Assembly: GCA_021234155.1 (NCBI GenBank) | Contig: JAJEKV010000002.1 | Span: 8,534,811-8,598,810 of the forward strand | Length of the DNA: 64,000 nucleotides | Reading direction: 5' to 3' | Source: Isoetes taiwanensis | Lineage: Eukaryota; Streptophyta; Lycopodiopsida; Isoetales; Isoetaceae | Shown here: positions 1-12,049 of the stretch, one piece after another | Numbering within the stretch: the first letter of the stretch is position 1 | Layout: every line of letters starts with the position of its first letter | Made by a program: the position numbers and the translations under genes | The notes under the pieces: generated by a model | Databases searched by the model: none | Seen by the model: only the letters and a program-made list of their open reading frames with translations | Told to the model about the DNA's origin: nothing

Positions 1-465
1 AATGGTGGAACTGAATTAGGCCTTGGACATAGTCAAGATCCCAATGGGGATTTGGGCTAATTGAAGATAATAGTACGACATTAGCCCTTGGATATAGCCA
101 AGATTCCAATAAGGATGTTGGGCCAATTGAAGATAATAGTATACCATGTAGTAGGAGGGGGTTGACCATGCATTGTAAACTCTATATGGGTTGACCATCT
201 ACATTGTGGACAATATTGACTAGTGGTGGTTACTAGTTGATTTGGCCATTGGATTATCCCAAATTAACGAAGAAGCGGAAAAATAGTGCAAAGAGATTGA
301 TTCCCATTCAATCCCCTAAATCCCACTAGCCTTATGTAACATAGTTCCAAGATACATGTCCTTGCCATAGTTCCAAAGTTAGGTCAAATTCTAATATGCT
401 TGCTACTTTGCAATTGTTATGTATTAGTATGTGGAGTTTGTGAATATACTAGGTTTTGACAACTT

Positions 466-816
466 ATGCTGCACAACAATTTGTTGAGGTGGCATTCCTT
501 TCAGCCTTGCGGATATGATAAATTCTATTAACATGTCCAACAACAAATTATCGAGGCCATATTCAAAATCGGCATTTAAAGAGACAATTTGGGAAGGGCT
601 CATGTGTCAAACAATCATCTTAGTGAAGACCCCCACAAGGATTTGCCTTCAATTACATAGGGGCATCTAGCTTGAGAGAGCGGCTTAGGGACTATCACGA
701 TCATCCCTTGCAACCATATTAGGAATGGGACAATCCATATCCCTTTTGTCTTCAATTAGAAATTTTTGGGAAATCAATAAATGCATGGGCCCTGATGTGG
801 CATGTGGGAACTGCGG
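466..816 (+). pseudogene. LRR receptor-like fragment, unit 0 (broken)
   Basis: Same segment as the intact copies downstream, starting at ATGCTGCACAAC, but the frame is lost. 'GAGTGGC' has become 'GGTGGC', the TTATCAGGCC site reads TTATCGAGGCC, and the AGAGGCAACCCGGG site reads AGCGGCTTAGGG. The changes sit mostly at CAG or CCGG sites. Confidence 0.8.
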
Positions 817-1122
817 TAACTATAATATTAGGAAGCCATTGCTTGTCTAGTTTATCGATGCAAAGGTCTAGTGTAGTAGTGACCTAGATGCTTGAGTTGC
901 CTTTGATAGCCCTAAAATGCAGTGGTCACATGAAATGCCATAAGTCTTGCATATGTCAGTTAAGGAAGATGCAAGCTATAAGTTGTTTCAAAGAAATGCA
1001 AGCTAAAAGGAAGGAAGGAAGGAAGGTACTTTTTATGAATCCACGGAGACCAATCGGTCTATGGGACCCAATACAAAAAGCGGCAGCGGATTCTTGCCCA
1101 ATTTAAAACCCCTTAGAAGGTT

Positions 1123-4100
1123 TTAGAGGAAAAACGTGGCGGCAATCGGCCCTGACAAAAGCTGTCTAACATATAAAATGTAGAAACCCAAATAATATAT
1201 CTGATCATGCACCACACCCGTAGTGCGTAGTGTGGAGCAGCCAGGCGGGGGGCAAAAGGTGACCTCGCAGGTCCGATTACCTCCCTGAATGTCACGACCC
1301 CAGGGTGCGTCTTGTGGTGTGTTCATCGGCAAATGCAAAGGGCAAGTCAGAGGCTGTACTAAGGGGCATATCGGCGGATCACGGTGAGCAGGCACCTACG
1401 GAAAGTGTGAGACTCATCCTCAATGGCACGCGTTTAGCCGGCCAGCGAATTTTGTCTGGCGGGGCTCCCCAATCCACCTGCCCATCTCGATCACGAAGAT
1501 GGTGGGCTTTTTGCCGAATGGAGGCAATGAGTCTGCTTTTTCAGGGGGTTTGGGAGCATGCGTAAATACGTGGGCCCGGGCTAACGGGGTTGATGTGCTC
1601 CTTGTAATGGGCCATTTGACCTGCTCTAAAGCCGGGGTCCCGAGATTACCCGAAGGAAACAAGCGTCTAGGTACTCCATGATTTGTCGCGATCGGCCATT
1701 TGTGCCCACATCGCATGTTGCTGCTCCCGCGTTCCATCTGGCGAACCGATCTCTCTTACCCCTCCAGCGGGCCCTAAGCGGCTGCGGACCCATGGCTCTG
1801 ATTGTAAGCCCGGTCGCGAGGGAGCGAGCATCACCCATAGTAACCTTACGAAAATAGGCGATGTGTCTATCAAAGGGGCTTGCCGTAGGCGGTAAAGAAT
1901 CGATTTCAGCAGAATCGATGGGGGTGAAGGTTTCACCCCAAGTGCCCCAAAAATGCCATACACTTTTGCTCAAGTCATTCCGATTAAGCCAAAGGGCAAT
2001 AGACCCCCAAACCTCGACCCGTACGGAAGGGCAATTTCGACCGGTGCGGAACATGTGGTGATGGCCCCAATCATAGAGCTCGCACGGTAGTTGTTGTTAC
2101 GCATGGCATAAAGTGCTTTCGGCCTAGCATCACCCATAGCGGATAAGGCCTCCAGCGAGGCCGAGGAGGAACTCCACCCTAGGTACTTGTAAGTGGGCGT
2201 GGCGTCCGCGCAGTACATCCGATAATATGAGTCACGGGGAGGCATGGGGGTGGCGATGAAGAGGATATGAGAACCACCCGGTGCTGGCAGGATTGGCCCA
2301 GCGCGCATGTACGTAGCGACAAAATGTCTAAGGGCATCGGGTGGCGCATAGCTTCTAGGGTGTGGGCAATGGGTAACGTCGTCACTTATAGATGGTGGCG
2401 GATGACACGAACACAAAGGCGTATGCCATCCCCATGCTTTCGATGGCCGAGGGGCTCTAGCGATCAATGTAGAAGGCCAAGTGTTGGTTGGCGAGAGGGG
2501 CAACCCTGCAGGATACTGCTGGTGAGGAATGCTTGGCCCGTCCGGTACGCATCACGCCAAAACAACTCTCATACAACGTATATGGCATTACGCGCAGGCC
2601 CGGTGGAAGCCCGATTGGCCTTAGTCTAGCCCCGACTTTTCGAGGCACCGTATCAAAAGCCCAGCGAAGTCCACAAAGCAACAATACAAGTCTGTGGCGA
2701 TGATTAATTTACTGTCTTCAATCCGGTGCCGCGATGTAAAGATATGGTGTCGTTGAGTGGCGGGGTCTAAAAAGCACTTTTATTATTGAGGGCTTCAGCA
2801 CATCTCGCGCGCTGCTGCCGGGTCAGCATTTGCTTTCGAGAATGCCAATACGGTTTGGCAAAATCTTGAAGCCCGACCATGATCGTCCGTGGTGGCGGAC
2901 GGTGATTAATGAATCGCGCGCCCAATGAATGGGAACAACCTTTGCTTGTAGTTTAATAGGAGACCTTCACGCAATGCTCTGTTGAGCGGGGTAGTGAGGA
3001 CCCGCCTGCCGGTTGCCTGCCCATTTAGTAACTTCGGCTTGCATACCGCCGAGGTCATTTGCCTTCCCATTAGCCGGCCGTTGGGGCCCTCCTCAACATC
3101 CTCGTCCACGAGAACCAATGGGGGCCATCGTAGGGGTATGGGCGTCACAGCGTCCTGGCCGGGTCATAAATTTCTTTCCAAATCGCCGTTCCCAGGGTGT
3201 GATGTCCCTGTAGGCTGGATTGGCCTTGAAGCACTCTGGCGCCAAAAGGTTTGAGGATATGAGTGTCGGCCCGGGCGAACATCTCCCCGATGCAGCAAAG
3301 ATAAACTATTGTCCGCCCGGATGGATGCTGATGTCAATGATAACTTCTGGCGAATTACACGGATCGAATGTAAGCGGAGCTGCCGCTTGCGTTCTTTACC
3401 TCCGCATCAAACCATGATTCTGCGGGAATATTCTTTACGACGGCTGGCGGCCTTGAGCCCGCCAAGCACTGTCCAGCGCATCCAGTAATAAGTCGTCGGC
3501 TAGTGCATCTTTGCTCTAGTGTGTGGAATTCTGCGGGAGATTGCGGGAGGCGTCCATGAGCATCTCGTAGTCCTCCTGCCTGCTCATAATCTAGTCTCTC
3601 AAGCGGGGGCGAGGGGCTGGCATAGTGGGGGTTGGCGGCTTGCCAAACCAGGTCAAATAAAGTGGGAGGTGGCCGGTGCGACCTCCTCATCCCAACTCTG
3701 TGCCCACCGGAAGCTTGATGAGATGCATATCTTGTAACCTATGAGCACATAGTCCACCACACTAGACCCTCCCCACGATTGTCACATGCATGTGCACCCG
3801 AGAAGCCAGACCCTTGTGAAAGGCCATTGCAAATTATCAAGTCAAAAATGCCACATAGCGGGGAGCAATTGCACGCCAAGCCCAGTGGCAGGCGTCATCC
3901 GACCCTCGTGGCCGGGTTGCTTCGGGGGCGTGCTCTGCGGACATCGTCGGCGAGGGATCAAGTCATGGGTTGCTCTACTCTGTCGGGTGCATTGAAATCT
4001 CCAGAAGGGCGACCCTACCCAAGCGCGTGGTGCTCTTTGTATGTCATCATATAGATCGACATAAGGGTCCATCCTATCCTTGTCGAGGTGGCTGCGATAG

Positions 4101-4430
4101 AAGGTGCAGCGGAGGGAAATATGACGGCGACGAAAAAAGAGGGTTGCCAGCGGTATTATGCATGAACCCACAAGTGCACCGGTTGTGTCACAATGCGTGC
4201 GTGTACGGAGGGATGCAAGATATTGCCAAGGTTGTCCGTTAGTGTAACCCTCCGCATAACCTCATCTGTCTGAGGTATTGAAGGCAATCTGTTGGTAACC
4301 CGGATCAGTGCTTTATTGGCAATGCTCCCCATGTCTCATGCAGGAAAGATGAGATCATATCGGCTGCCCGCAGCGTTGGTATCCCCATACGCTTAAAGGA
4401 AATCTCGACAATTCCATGGGAACCACCCGA
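1123..4430 (-). pseudogene. LINE A ORF2 (endonuclease-reverse transcriptase) remnant
   Basis: Order on the minus strand: endonuclease start near 4,430-4,390, corresponding to SWNCRGFP in the other copies; MDPYVDLYDDIQ near 4,070-4,020; and an RT block with FDTVPR at about 2,650. The active-site box is decayed from YADDV to SDDV near 2,370. The C-terminal part near 1,400-1,123 lines up with the zinc-knuckle region of LINE B. Frames change many times, so no protein is expected. LINE ORF2 proteins nick the target and copy their RNA into it. Confidence 0.8.
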
Positions 4431-4439
4431 GACACAATT

Positions 4440-6070
4440 CCATTGTCAGCCCGAGGATGATATCTGCCCAACAATCCCAGCATGAGAGAGGCAGAAATGC
4501 GAAATTGAAGTAATGCAAATCGGCCAGGCGTATGTAGGCCCGAGGCGTGTGCGTGAGGAAGCGAGAGTAAGGCTTGAAGAAAAGAGAGGCAGAGTAGTAG
4601 GAATGACGAGGAGCGATGTAAATTTCTTTGTTAGAGGCTGCCAGAGATACGGCGATGAACAGCCGAGGAAAATGTGCATCACGCCTGGAACCAATCCTGG
4701 CGGCACCGGTGGCGAGATGCCTCCCGACACGACCAGCTCTGTCTGCTGATGCCTCACGGTTGCGAAGGTGTGAAGATCCCCGGAATCCCGTCTGAGGGAT
4801 GTCCCCGCCGACATCGACCTGGCGCCAATGGCATCCGCTTTGTGCATCGCCGTGAATATGACAATGCAGTCCGCGACCGTGTGAGCCCCATGGCCAATTT
4901 TCGAGAAATGTAAGAAATTTGAAAGCCGGGGAATGTCATCCGTCCGAGAATGTGTGTTAGGATGTTGTGAAGTGAGACTCTCCCCACTGCTCTTATGGCA
5001 ATGCCTGAACTACGGGTGGTGGCCTCTCACTTTAGCATCACAGGAGTTACGTGGCTTTCTTGGCGGGTCAAAAGGTGGTAGGTCTGTCTGGGGGTGGTGG
5101 TGGTGGTGGGGATGGTGTGGAGTGGGCTGGGTGTGGGCACGGGATGGCGTGGAGTGGGCTGGCCGGCCCAGTCTGGTGTTTGCCCGGCGTGGAAACGCTG
5201 GCGGGGTAGCCCGGTCGAGCGGTTCACAGGCCTGCAATGAAGTCGAACCGCTGGCTGCGGGGCCTGTTCGCGCTTGGCCATCTCACACTGCTGCTGCGGT
5301 GACTATGAACCTCGGTATTGTTAAGGAGACCGGCACAATGCATTATTGGCCAGATGAAAGTTTACCGCGCAACCCACGGAGAAGCTCGAACAGCGAGTAG
5401 TGAGCGTGCTTCGAGCGGCTGGCGTCAGTAGACTTCTTTATTCCGTCTTACTCACGAAGATCCGGCGTAATACAGGCATGCGCAAAGGCGACTGCGCTCA
5501 GATGCCATGGTGGTGTTGCCCTCCTCCACCACCACCTCGGCTGAGCCGAGACCGCAGAGTGACCATCGTCTCTGCATTAATAAGCTCCCTCTCGTGTCGT
5601 GGTGTGGGGAGTGATGAACCGCGAGTCTGGGGCGGGCTCGCGTGTCGGCGACCTCTACGGCTGTTGCCGCTCGAAGTGTGCAAGGCCAAGGCCATCTTCC
5701 ACATCACCGGCGTCTTGGTCTCCAGACGTGATGCGGTTCTTCGACCGTTTGCCTTTTGAGCACATGGGATGCAGGGACTCCATCTCCCACTGCCATGCCA
5801 GCCAGGCGGGCTGATTAGCCCTCAATACGAGCAGCTGTTAGCCTCCCTCTCCCGCTTTGGCGTGGCTCCAATTCTGCCGAGGCGGGGAGTTCCTGTAATG
5901 GTCTGAGCAATCAATCCCTTCCAGCCGGGCTGGCCTCGCTGAGGGGCCTTAGCCTTAGCCAGAGCCTCCTTCTTCATGGAGGACTCTCCCTGTCCATCCA
6001 TGATGGTTGTCGGGACCGTTTTTGTCGTGACCCCTCGCCTTGGGTTTCAGGGCGGCCCATAAATGGCCAT
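4440..6070 (-). pseudogene. LINE A ORF1 remnant
   Basis: The minus strand here corresponds to LINE B ORF1. It is GC-rich with Pro/His-rich codons opposite the GGTGGTGGTGG tract near 5,095-5,115. LINE ORF1 proteins usually bind the element RNA. No RNA-binding fold could be recognised through the indels. Confidence 0.6.
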
Positions 6071-6072
6071 GA

Positions 6073-6213
6073 CTTCCAAAGTTTGAGGGTCTCTGGTGCC
6101 TCAAGGGTGCTTAGAATCCAATTTGGGGACTTTCGAGGACACACCTTTTGGGGTTTGGGGGTTTTGGGGGTGCCAAAGTCTGAGGGGTCTCTGGGCGCCT
6201 CAAGGGTGCTTAA
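6073..6213 (-). repeat. LINE A 5' end tandem repeat (two copies, 97-bp spacing)
   Basis: CCAAAGTTTGAGGGTCTCTG...CAAGGGTGCTTA at 6,076-6,113 recurs as CCAAAGTCTGAGGGG... at 6,173-6,213. The G-runs between them (GGGGTTTGGGGGTTTTGGGG) lie upstream of ORF1 in the element's sense. The tandem repeats at the 5' end could be the internal promoter of the LINE; that is inference from position. Confidence 0.75.
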
Positions 6214-7974
6214 AGTGGAGAAAGGGAAAAAAACGATTGCATGCTCTTTTTTAAAGCAATTTAATGATGCATGTAGCTATTGACGATGCCCTTCTTGACA
6301 TGTATGGAAAATAATATTACCACAAGGAGGCACTAGAAGTAACAACTTCAAACATGTATTTATTCTATACGTCATTGAAGCTATTCAAATTAGACATTGC
6401 AACATGGATTAGGGATGATGTAGATATGTTATGTGAAGCCGTTCCGTTTTTTCCATTGACATGTTGTTACATAGATTAATACATGAGATTTCAAATTCTC
6501 AACTTAGCTAGAGTTTTAGAAAACTTATGTGGCACATTAGTATATTTTAGAAGCGAGATCATTTGTAGTAAATATATTAATCTTTGTGGCATAACAAAGG
6601 GTTGTGTTTAGGTTCCCGTTTAAACAATTTTGCCCCTTAGATGTAAATTCTCCGTTTTCAAACTCATGCAGATGAATGGTGGAACACGAATTAGGCCTTG
6701 GACATAGCCAAGATCCCAATGAGGATGTTGGGCTAATTGAAACTAATAGTACACCATTAGGCCTTGGACATAGCCAAGATCCAAATGAGAATGTTGGAGT
6801 ATACCATGTAGTAGGAGGTTGACCATCTACATTGTGTTATATTGATCAGTGGGGTTAGTAATTGATTATTGCCATTGGATTGTGCCCAAAATAATTGAAT
6901 TGATGGCTGGGATGAAGAAAGCGAAAAAATAGTGCAGAGATTGATTCAATGCAATCCCTAAATCCCATTGGGCTTTCTTGTTGGTAGAGCATCTAGATTG
7001 CCCAATCAAAATGTGAAGAAGCTAGGACACATTACTTTAGGAGCCACTCTCTTTAGCTTAAATTTGTTGTAAACTTCCCCATCGAGGTTGCAAATGAGAT
7101 AACAGCATAATGGCTTGACACTTTTGTTGAATGAAGATGGGTTATAAATTTCTTAGGCTTGTCGGTAATTGGCATTTTTTTTTATTTCTTGGAAGGTGTT
7201 TTTATGTCAATGTATTTAGGTATTGGCTACTCTTTTGATATTTTAAATATGAGAAATGGAAGCTACTACTATTCACAAGCTTAGTCATCTGAAATGAAGC
7301 TGACAAATGCCACATAAAGAGAAACCATACACCCTAAAATTTGTTGCCAATTCCCTTACCACATTAGTATAAATGAGATTAAATAGATTAATCTTCCTGG
7401 GCGTAAATGCTATTGTGGCATAACAAAGGGTTTTGTTTAGGTTCCGCTTTAAACAATTTTTGCCCATTAGATGTAAATCGTAGTTTTCAAACTCATGGTG
7501 GGGTGAATGGTGGAATTTGAATGGAAGGCCTTGGACATGGTCAAAGATCCCAATGGGGATTTGGGCTAGTGAAGATAATAGTACATCATTAGCCCTTGGA
7601 TATAGCCAAGATTCAATAAGGATGTTGGGCCAATTGAAGATAATAGTATACCATGTAGTAGGAGGGTTGACCATACGCATTGTAAACTCTATATGGGTTG
7701 ACCATCTACATTGTGGACAATATTGACTAGTGTTGAGTTTACTAGTTGATTTGGCCATTGGATTATGCCCAAATTAACGAAGAAAGCGGAAAAATAGTGC
7801 AAGAGATTGATTCCCATTCAATCCCTAAATCCACTAGCCTTATGTAACATAGTTCAAAGAAACATGTCCTTGCCATAGTTCCAAAGTTAGGTCAAATTCT
7901 AATATGGCTTGCTACTTTGCAATTGTGGGGGGTATTAGTATGTGGAGTTTGTGAATAATACTAGGTTTTGACAA

Positions 7975-8333
7975 CTTATCTTTGCACAACAATTTGTTGA
8001 GGTGGCATTCCTTCGACCTTGCAGATATGATAAATTCTATTAACATGTCCAACAACAAATTATGGGGGCCATATTCCAAAATCTTTGGCATTTAAAGAGA
8101 CAATTTGGGAAGGGCTCAATGTGTCAAACAATCATCTTAGTGAGAAGACCCCCACAAGGATTTGCCTTCAATTACATAGGGGGCATCTAGCTTGAGAGGC
8201 AACTTAGGGACTATCGCGATCATCCCTTGCAACCATATTCGGGGCCGGACAATCATATCCCTTTTGTCTTCAATTAGAAATTTTTGGAAATCAATAAATG
8301 CATGGGCCACAATGTGGCATGTGGGCTTGCAGT
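7975..8333 (+). pseudogene. LRR receptor-like fragment, unit 1 (broken)
   Basis: Degenerate copy of the LRR segment. The start 'ATGCTGCAC' reads 'ATCTTTGCAC', TTATCAGGCC reads TTATGGGGGCC, and a G is inserted in ATAGGGGCATC. No open frame remains. Confidence 0.8.
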
Positions 8334-8699
8334 AACTATAATATTAGGAAGCCATTGCTTGTCTAGTTTATCCTGATGCAAAGGTCTAGTGCAGTAGTGA
8401 CCTAGATGCAGCGGTTGCCTTTGATAGCCTAAGAAATCTGTGGTCACATGAAATGCCCATAAGTCTTTGCATATGTCGGATTAAGGAAGATGAGAAAGCT
8501 ATGAAGTTGTTTCAAGAAATGCAAGCTAAAGGAAGGAAGGAAGGAAGGTACTTTTATCGTCCACGGAGACCAATCGGTCTATGGGACCCAATACAAAAAA
8601 AGCCGGATTCTTGCCGGGTTAAAACCCCGCCCGAGAAGGGTTTGAGAGGAAAAAACGTGTACAATCACCCATCCGGCCTGGCGACAAAGCTATCCCCTA

Positions 8700-11600
8700 A
8701 CATATAAAATCGAGAAACACCCAAATATATCTGATCATGCACCACACGTAGTGCGTAATTAGCGGGCAGCCAGGGGGGCAAAGGTGACCTCGTTGTGTCA
8801 AGTACCTCTGAATAATGTACGACCGGGCACGCATCACGGCGGTGTGTTCATCGGCAAATGCAAGGGCAAAGTCAGAACTGTACTAAGGGGGCATATCCGC
8901 TGGGATCATTGTGAGCGGGCACCTCACGGAAAGTGTGAGACTCATCCTCAATGGCACCCGTTTGGCAAAGACAGCGGCGAGGCTGTCTGGCCGGGGCTCC
9001 CCAATCCTGCGCCCGCCTCGATCGCGAAGATGGTGGGCAATCGTGCGAATGGAGGCAATGAGTGCGCTTTTTCGAGGCGGTAGGAAACATGGTAGAGCTG
9101 TGGCCCCTGGCTAACACGGGGTTGATGTGCTCCTTGTAATGGGCCATTTTGACCTGCTCCCGCAGGGGTCCCGAGATTGCCAAGGGAAACAAGCGTCTAG
9201 GTACTCCGTATTTGTATCCCGCGATCGGCCTTTGTGCCCACACATGCGCATCTGCTCTGCCGCGTTTCCATCTGGCGAACCACTGATCTCTCTTACCCCT
9301 CCAGCGAGGCCCTAAGCGGCTGCGGACCCATGGCTCGATTATGTAAGCCCAGTCGCGGGGAGCGAGCATCACCCATAGTAACCACCTTCGAAAATAGGCG
9401 ATGTGTCTATCAAAGGGCCGCCATTTGGCGGCAAGAATCAGTTTCACAGTGAGAATCGATAGGGGGTGAAGGTTTCACCCAAGTGCCCGTGCCAAAATGC
9501 CTTACGCACCTGCTCCAAGTCATTCAGTCGCTAAAGAGGCAGCCAGGGCCCCAAACCTCGACCAAATGCCGGAAGGGCGAGCTTCGACCCGATGCGGTCA
9601 GATGTGGTGATGGCCCCAATCATAGAGCTCGCACAGTGACTGTTGTTACGCATGGCATAAAGTGCTTTCCGGCCGGCGTCACCATAGCGGATAGAGCGCC
9701 TCAATGAGGCCCGAGGAGGGAACTCCACCCTAGGTACTTATAAAGTGGGCGTGGCGCCCCAGGCCATCCCCGATATGTGATCACCCGGAGGCATGGGGTG
9801 GCGCGGAAGAGGATATGAGAACCACCCCGGTCTTGGCGGATTGACGTAGTAATGTCCGTAGCGACAAAATGTGTCTAGGGCATCAATTGTGGTACCGCAT
9901 AGCTTCAAAGGGTGTGGGCAGCCGGCCAACATCGTCGCGATAGATGAGCTGGCGGATGACCTGGTGCAAAGGCGTATGCCATCCCCATGCGCTCGGCAGA
10001 AGCCGGGGCTCTAAGCGATCAATGTAGAGGCCAAAAAGTGTTGGCGAGAGGGGCAACCTGTGGGACCCGATCTCTTTTGGTGAATGCTTGGCCCGTCCGT
10101 TTGCATCTGCCAAAACAACTCTCATACAACCGCCAGATATGGCATTACGCACGTGCGGGCGGAAGCCCGGTGACGCAGTTTGATCTAGCCCACGGCTTTT
10201 CGGGAACCGGTATCAAAAGCCAGCGAAGTCCACAAAGCGGCAATACAAGTCCTGGCGATGATTAAGTACATCTTTTCCGGTGCCCGCGGTAAAGATATGG
10301 TCAATCGTTGAGTGGCGGGGTCTAAAGCCCGCCTGTGTGAGGGCTCGCACATCTGGCGCCCTCGCCCGGTCAACCGCCGCTCGAGAATGCCAACCAACAG
10401 TTTGGCAAATCTTGAACTGACCATGATCGTCCGGTAATTGGCGGACGAGGTGGGTCGCCCATGCTTGTGAATGGGAACAACCTTGCTTGTGGTCCATTGT
10501 CGGGGAGACCTTCTGCAATGCTCACGGTGGAGCGAGGGGTAGTGAGGACCCGGCACTGGCGGTTGCCACCCCATTTGAGTAACTTCGGCTTGCATACCAT
10601 CGTCAGGTCACCTTCCCATTAGCCCGCCGTTGCGGGCCCTCCTCAACATCCTCGGCCCACGAGAACCAATGGGGGGCCATCCACATTGGGGGTATATGGG
10701 CGTCTGGCGTCCTGGCGGGTCATGGAGTCGCTGCAATACCGTTCCACTGCCCGGGTGTGATGTCCCCGTTTGGATTGGCCTTGAAGCACTTTCTAGCCAA
10801 AAGGTTCGAGGATGAGTGTCCGGCGGTAGAACATCTCCGATGCACGGCAAGCTATTGTCCCTTTGTGTCCGGGCCGGCGCGGTAATCGCGTGGTGGTGGC
10901 CCGCAATTTTTGGATCGAGAATCCAGCCGAGGCTGCAGCTTGCGTTCTTTACACCCGTGATCAAACCATCGGATTCTGGCTGGAATATTCTTGCGACCCC
11001 GCGGCCACGATGCCCTTAAAGCACTGTCGGCTGCATCCGTAATAGCGAAAGTCGGCTGATGCCGTCGCTTGCTCTAGTGTGGAGGTCTGCCAGTGCGGGA
11101 GGTCCCCATGAGCATCTCGGTAGTCCTGCACCGCTCATAATCTAGTCTCAAGAGGAGGGCGAGGGGTGGCATAGTGGGGGTTCCGCGGCTTGCCAAACCA
11201 GGTCCAAATAAAGTGGGAGGTGATCTCGAAGCCGACCTCCTCATCCCGGCAATCTGCCACCCCGGAACGAATTGATGAGATGCATATCTTGCATGAACTT
11301 CTGAGCACATAGTCCACCACACTAGACCCTCCCCACGATTGTCCCTGTCGCATGTGCACTTATGGAGAATCAGGCCACCGTGAAAGGCCATTGCAAATTA
11401 TCAAGTCAAAAATGCCACATAGCGGTGAGCAAATGCCTTAAGCGAGTGACACGGCCGTCATCCGACCCTCGTGGCGGGTTGCTTCGGCGGGGCTGCGAGG
11501 ACATCGTCGGCCGAGGGGATCAAGTCGCATGGGTTGCTCTACTCTGTCCGGGTGCATTGAAATCTCCAAGAAGGACGACCCTACCCAACCGGCCTGGTTC

Positions 11601-12030
11601 TTTGTATGTCATCATATAGATCGACATAGGGTCCATCCTATCGCATCGGGGTGGGTGTTGCGATAGAAGCCGCCGCCTCGTGAGGGAAATAACAGCGCCG
11701 TAAAAAGAGGGTTGCCACACCGGTATTATGCACCGCGAACCCACAAGTACCGTTGTGTTCTGCCTGCGTCTTCCGAGGGTAACCGAATGTGTGCCAAGGT
11801 TGTCCAGGTAGTAGCAAGCCACTCCACCATGACCCCTCCGTCCTCGCATGTGTATTGAAGACAGAAATGTTGGTAACCCGGCAGACGTAGCACATTGCCC
11901 AAAGATGCCCCCATGTCTCCATGAGAAAGATGAGATCCATATCGGCCGCCCACGGAGCCCGATCGTCCCCCTTCGCCAAAGGGAAGCCTCGACAATTCCA
12001 TGAGACCACCCAGGAGACACAATTCCTATT
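8700..12030 (-). pseudogene. LINE B ORF2 (endonuclease, reverse transcriptase, zinc knuckle) remnant
   Basis: Minus-strand motifs in order: endonuclease start SWNCRGFPLAKG near 12,005-11,965; MDLIFLMETWGH near 11,940-11,900; the endonuclease signature LLGDFNA at about 11,573-11,553; RT block SANYRTIMVSS at about 10,445-10,413; AFDTG near 10,210; and LIYRDDVG (YADDV with Ala changed) near 9,945-9,922. The C-terminus has CQTGAIEDESH near 8,925-8,895, a decayed zf-RVT-like knuckle. Several segments are open over 100-250 codons, but frames shift between them. Confidence 0.85.
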
Positions 12031-12049
12031 TGTCGGCCCAGGGATGGTA

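Larger units (their letters stand above)
1008..6211 (-). mobile_element. LINE A: non-LTR retrotransposon, near full length, degraded
   Basis: The element lies on the minus strand inside the PPR part of unit 0. On the plus strand it begins with the tail (AAGG)n at 1,008-1,026, so its 3' end is (CCTT)n and not poly(A). It ends at 6,211 with the 5' repeat described separately. Minus-strand coding runs ORF1 (about 6,070-4,440) then ORF2 (endonuclease, reverse transcriptase, C-terminal zinc knuckle). Both are riddled with indels. The site is the same as LINE B's. The duplicated target sequence is short (AAG or TAAAG) and not cleanly resolved. Confidence 0.88.
880..6330 (+). pseudogene. PPR fragment, unit 0, split by LINE A
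   Basis: The left part (880-1,007) runs to GCAAGCTAAA. The right part resumes at about 6,212 with GTGGAGAAAGGG and reaches the ALLDMYGK codons near 6,290. The break is LINE A. Confidence 0.75.

Noticed and set aside
4933-5400. 155-codon plus-strand Gly/Trp-rich frame and similar GC-rich frames in LINE A and B (for example 12,546-12,968)
   Set aside because: They are complements of the Pro/His-rich ORF1 of the LINEs, with no motif.
6150-6172. GGGGTTTGGGGGTTTTGGGG as a telomere-like or four-run G-quadruplex tract
   Set aside because: Only three long G-runs are present and it is a fixed part of the LINE 5' end in both copies, so a telomere origin is not supported.
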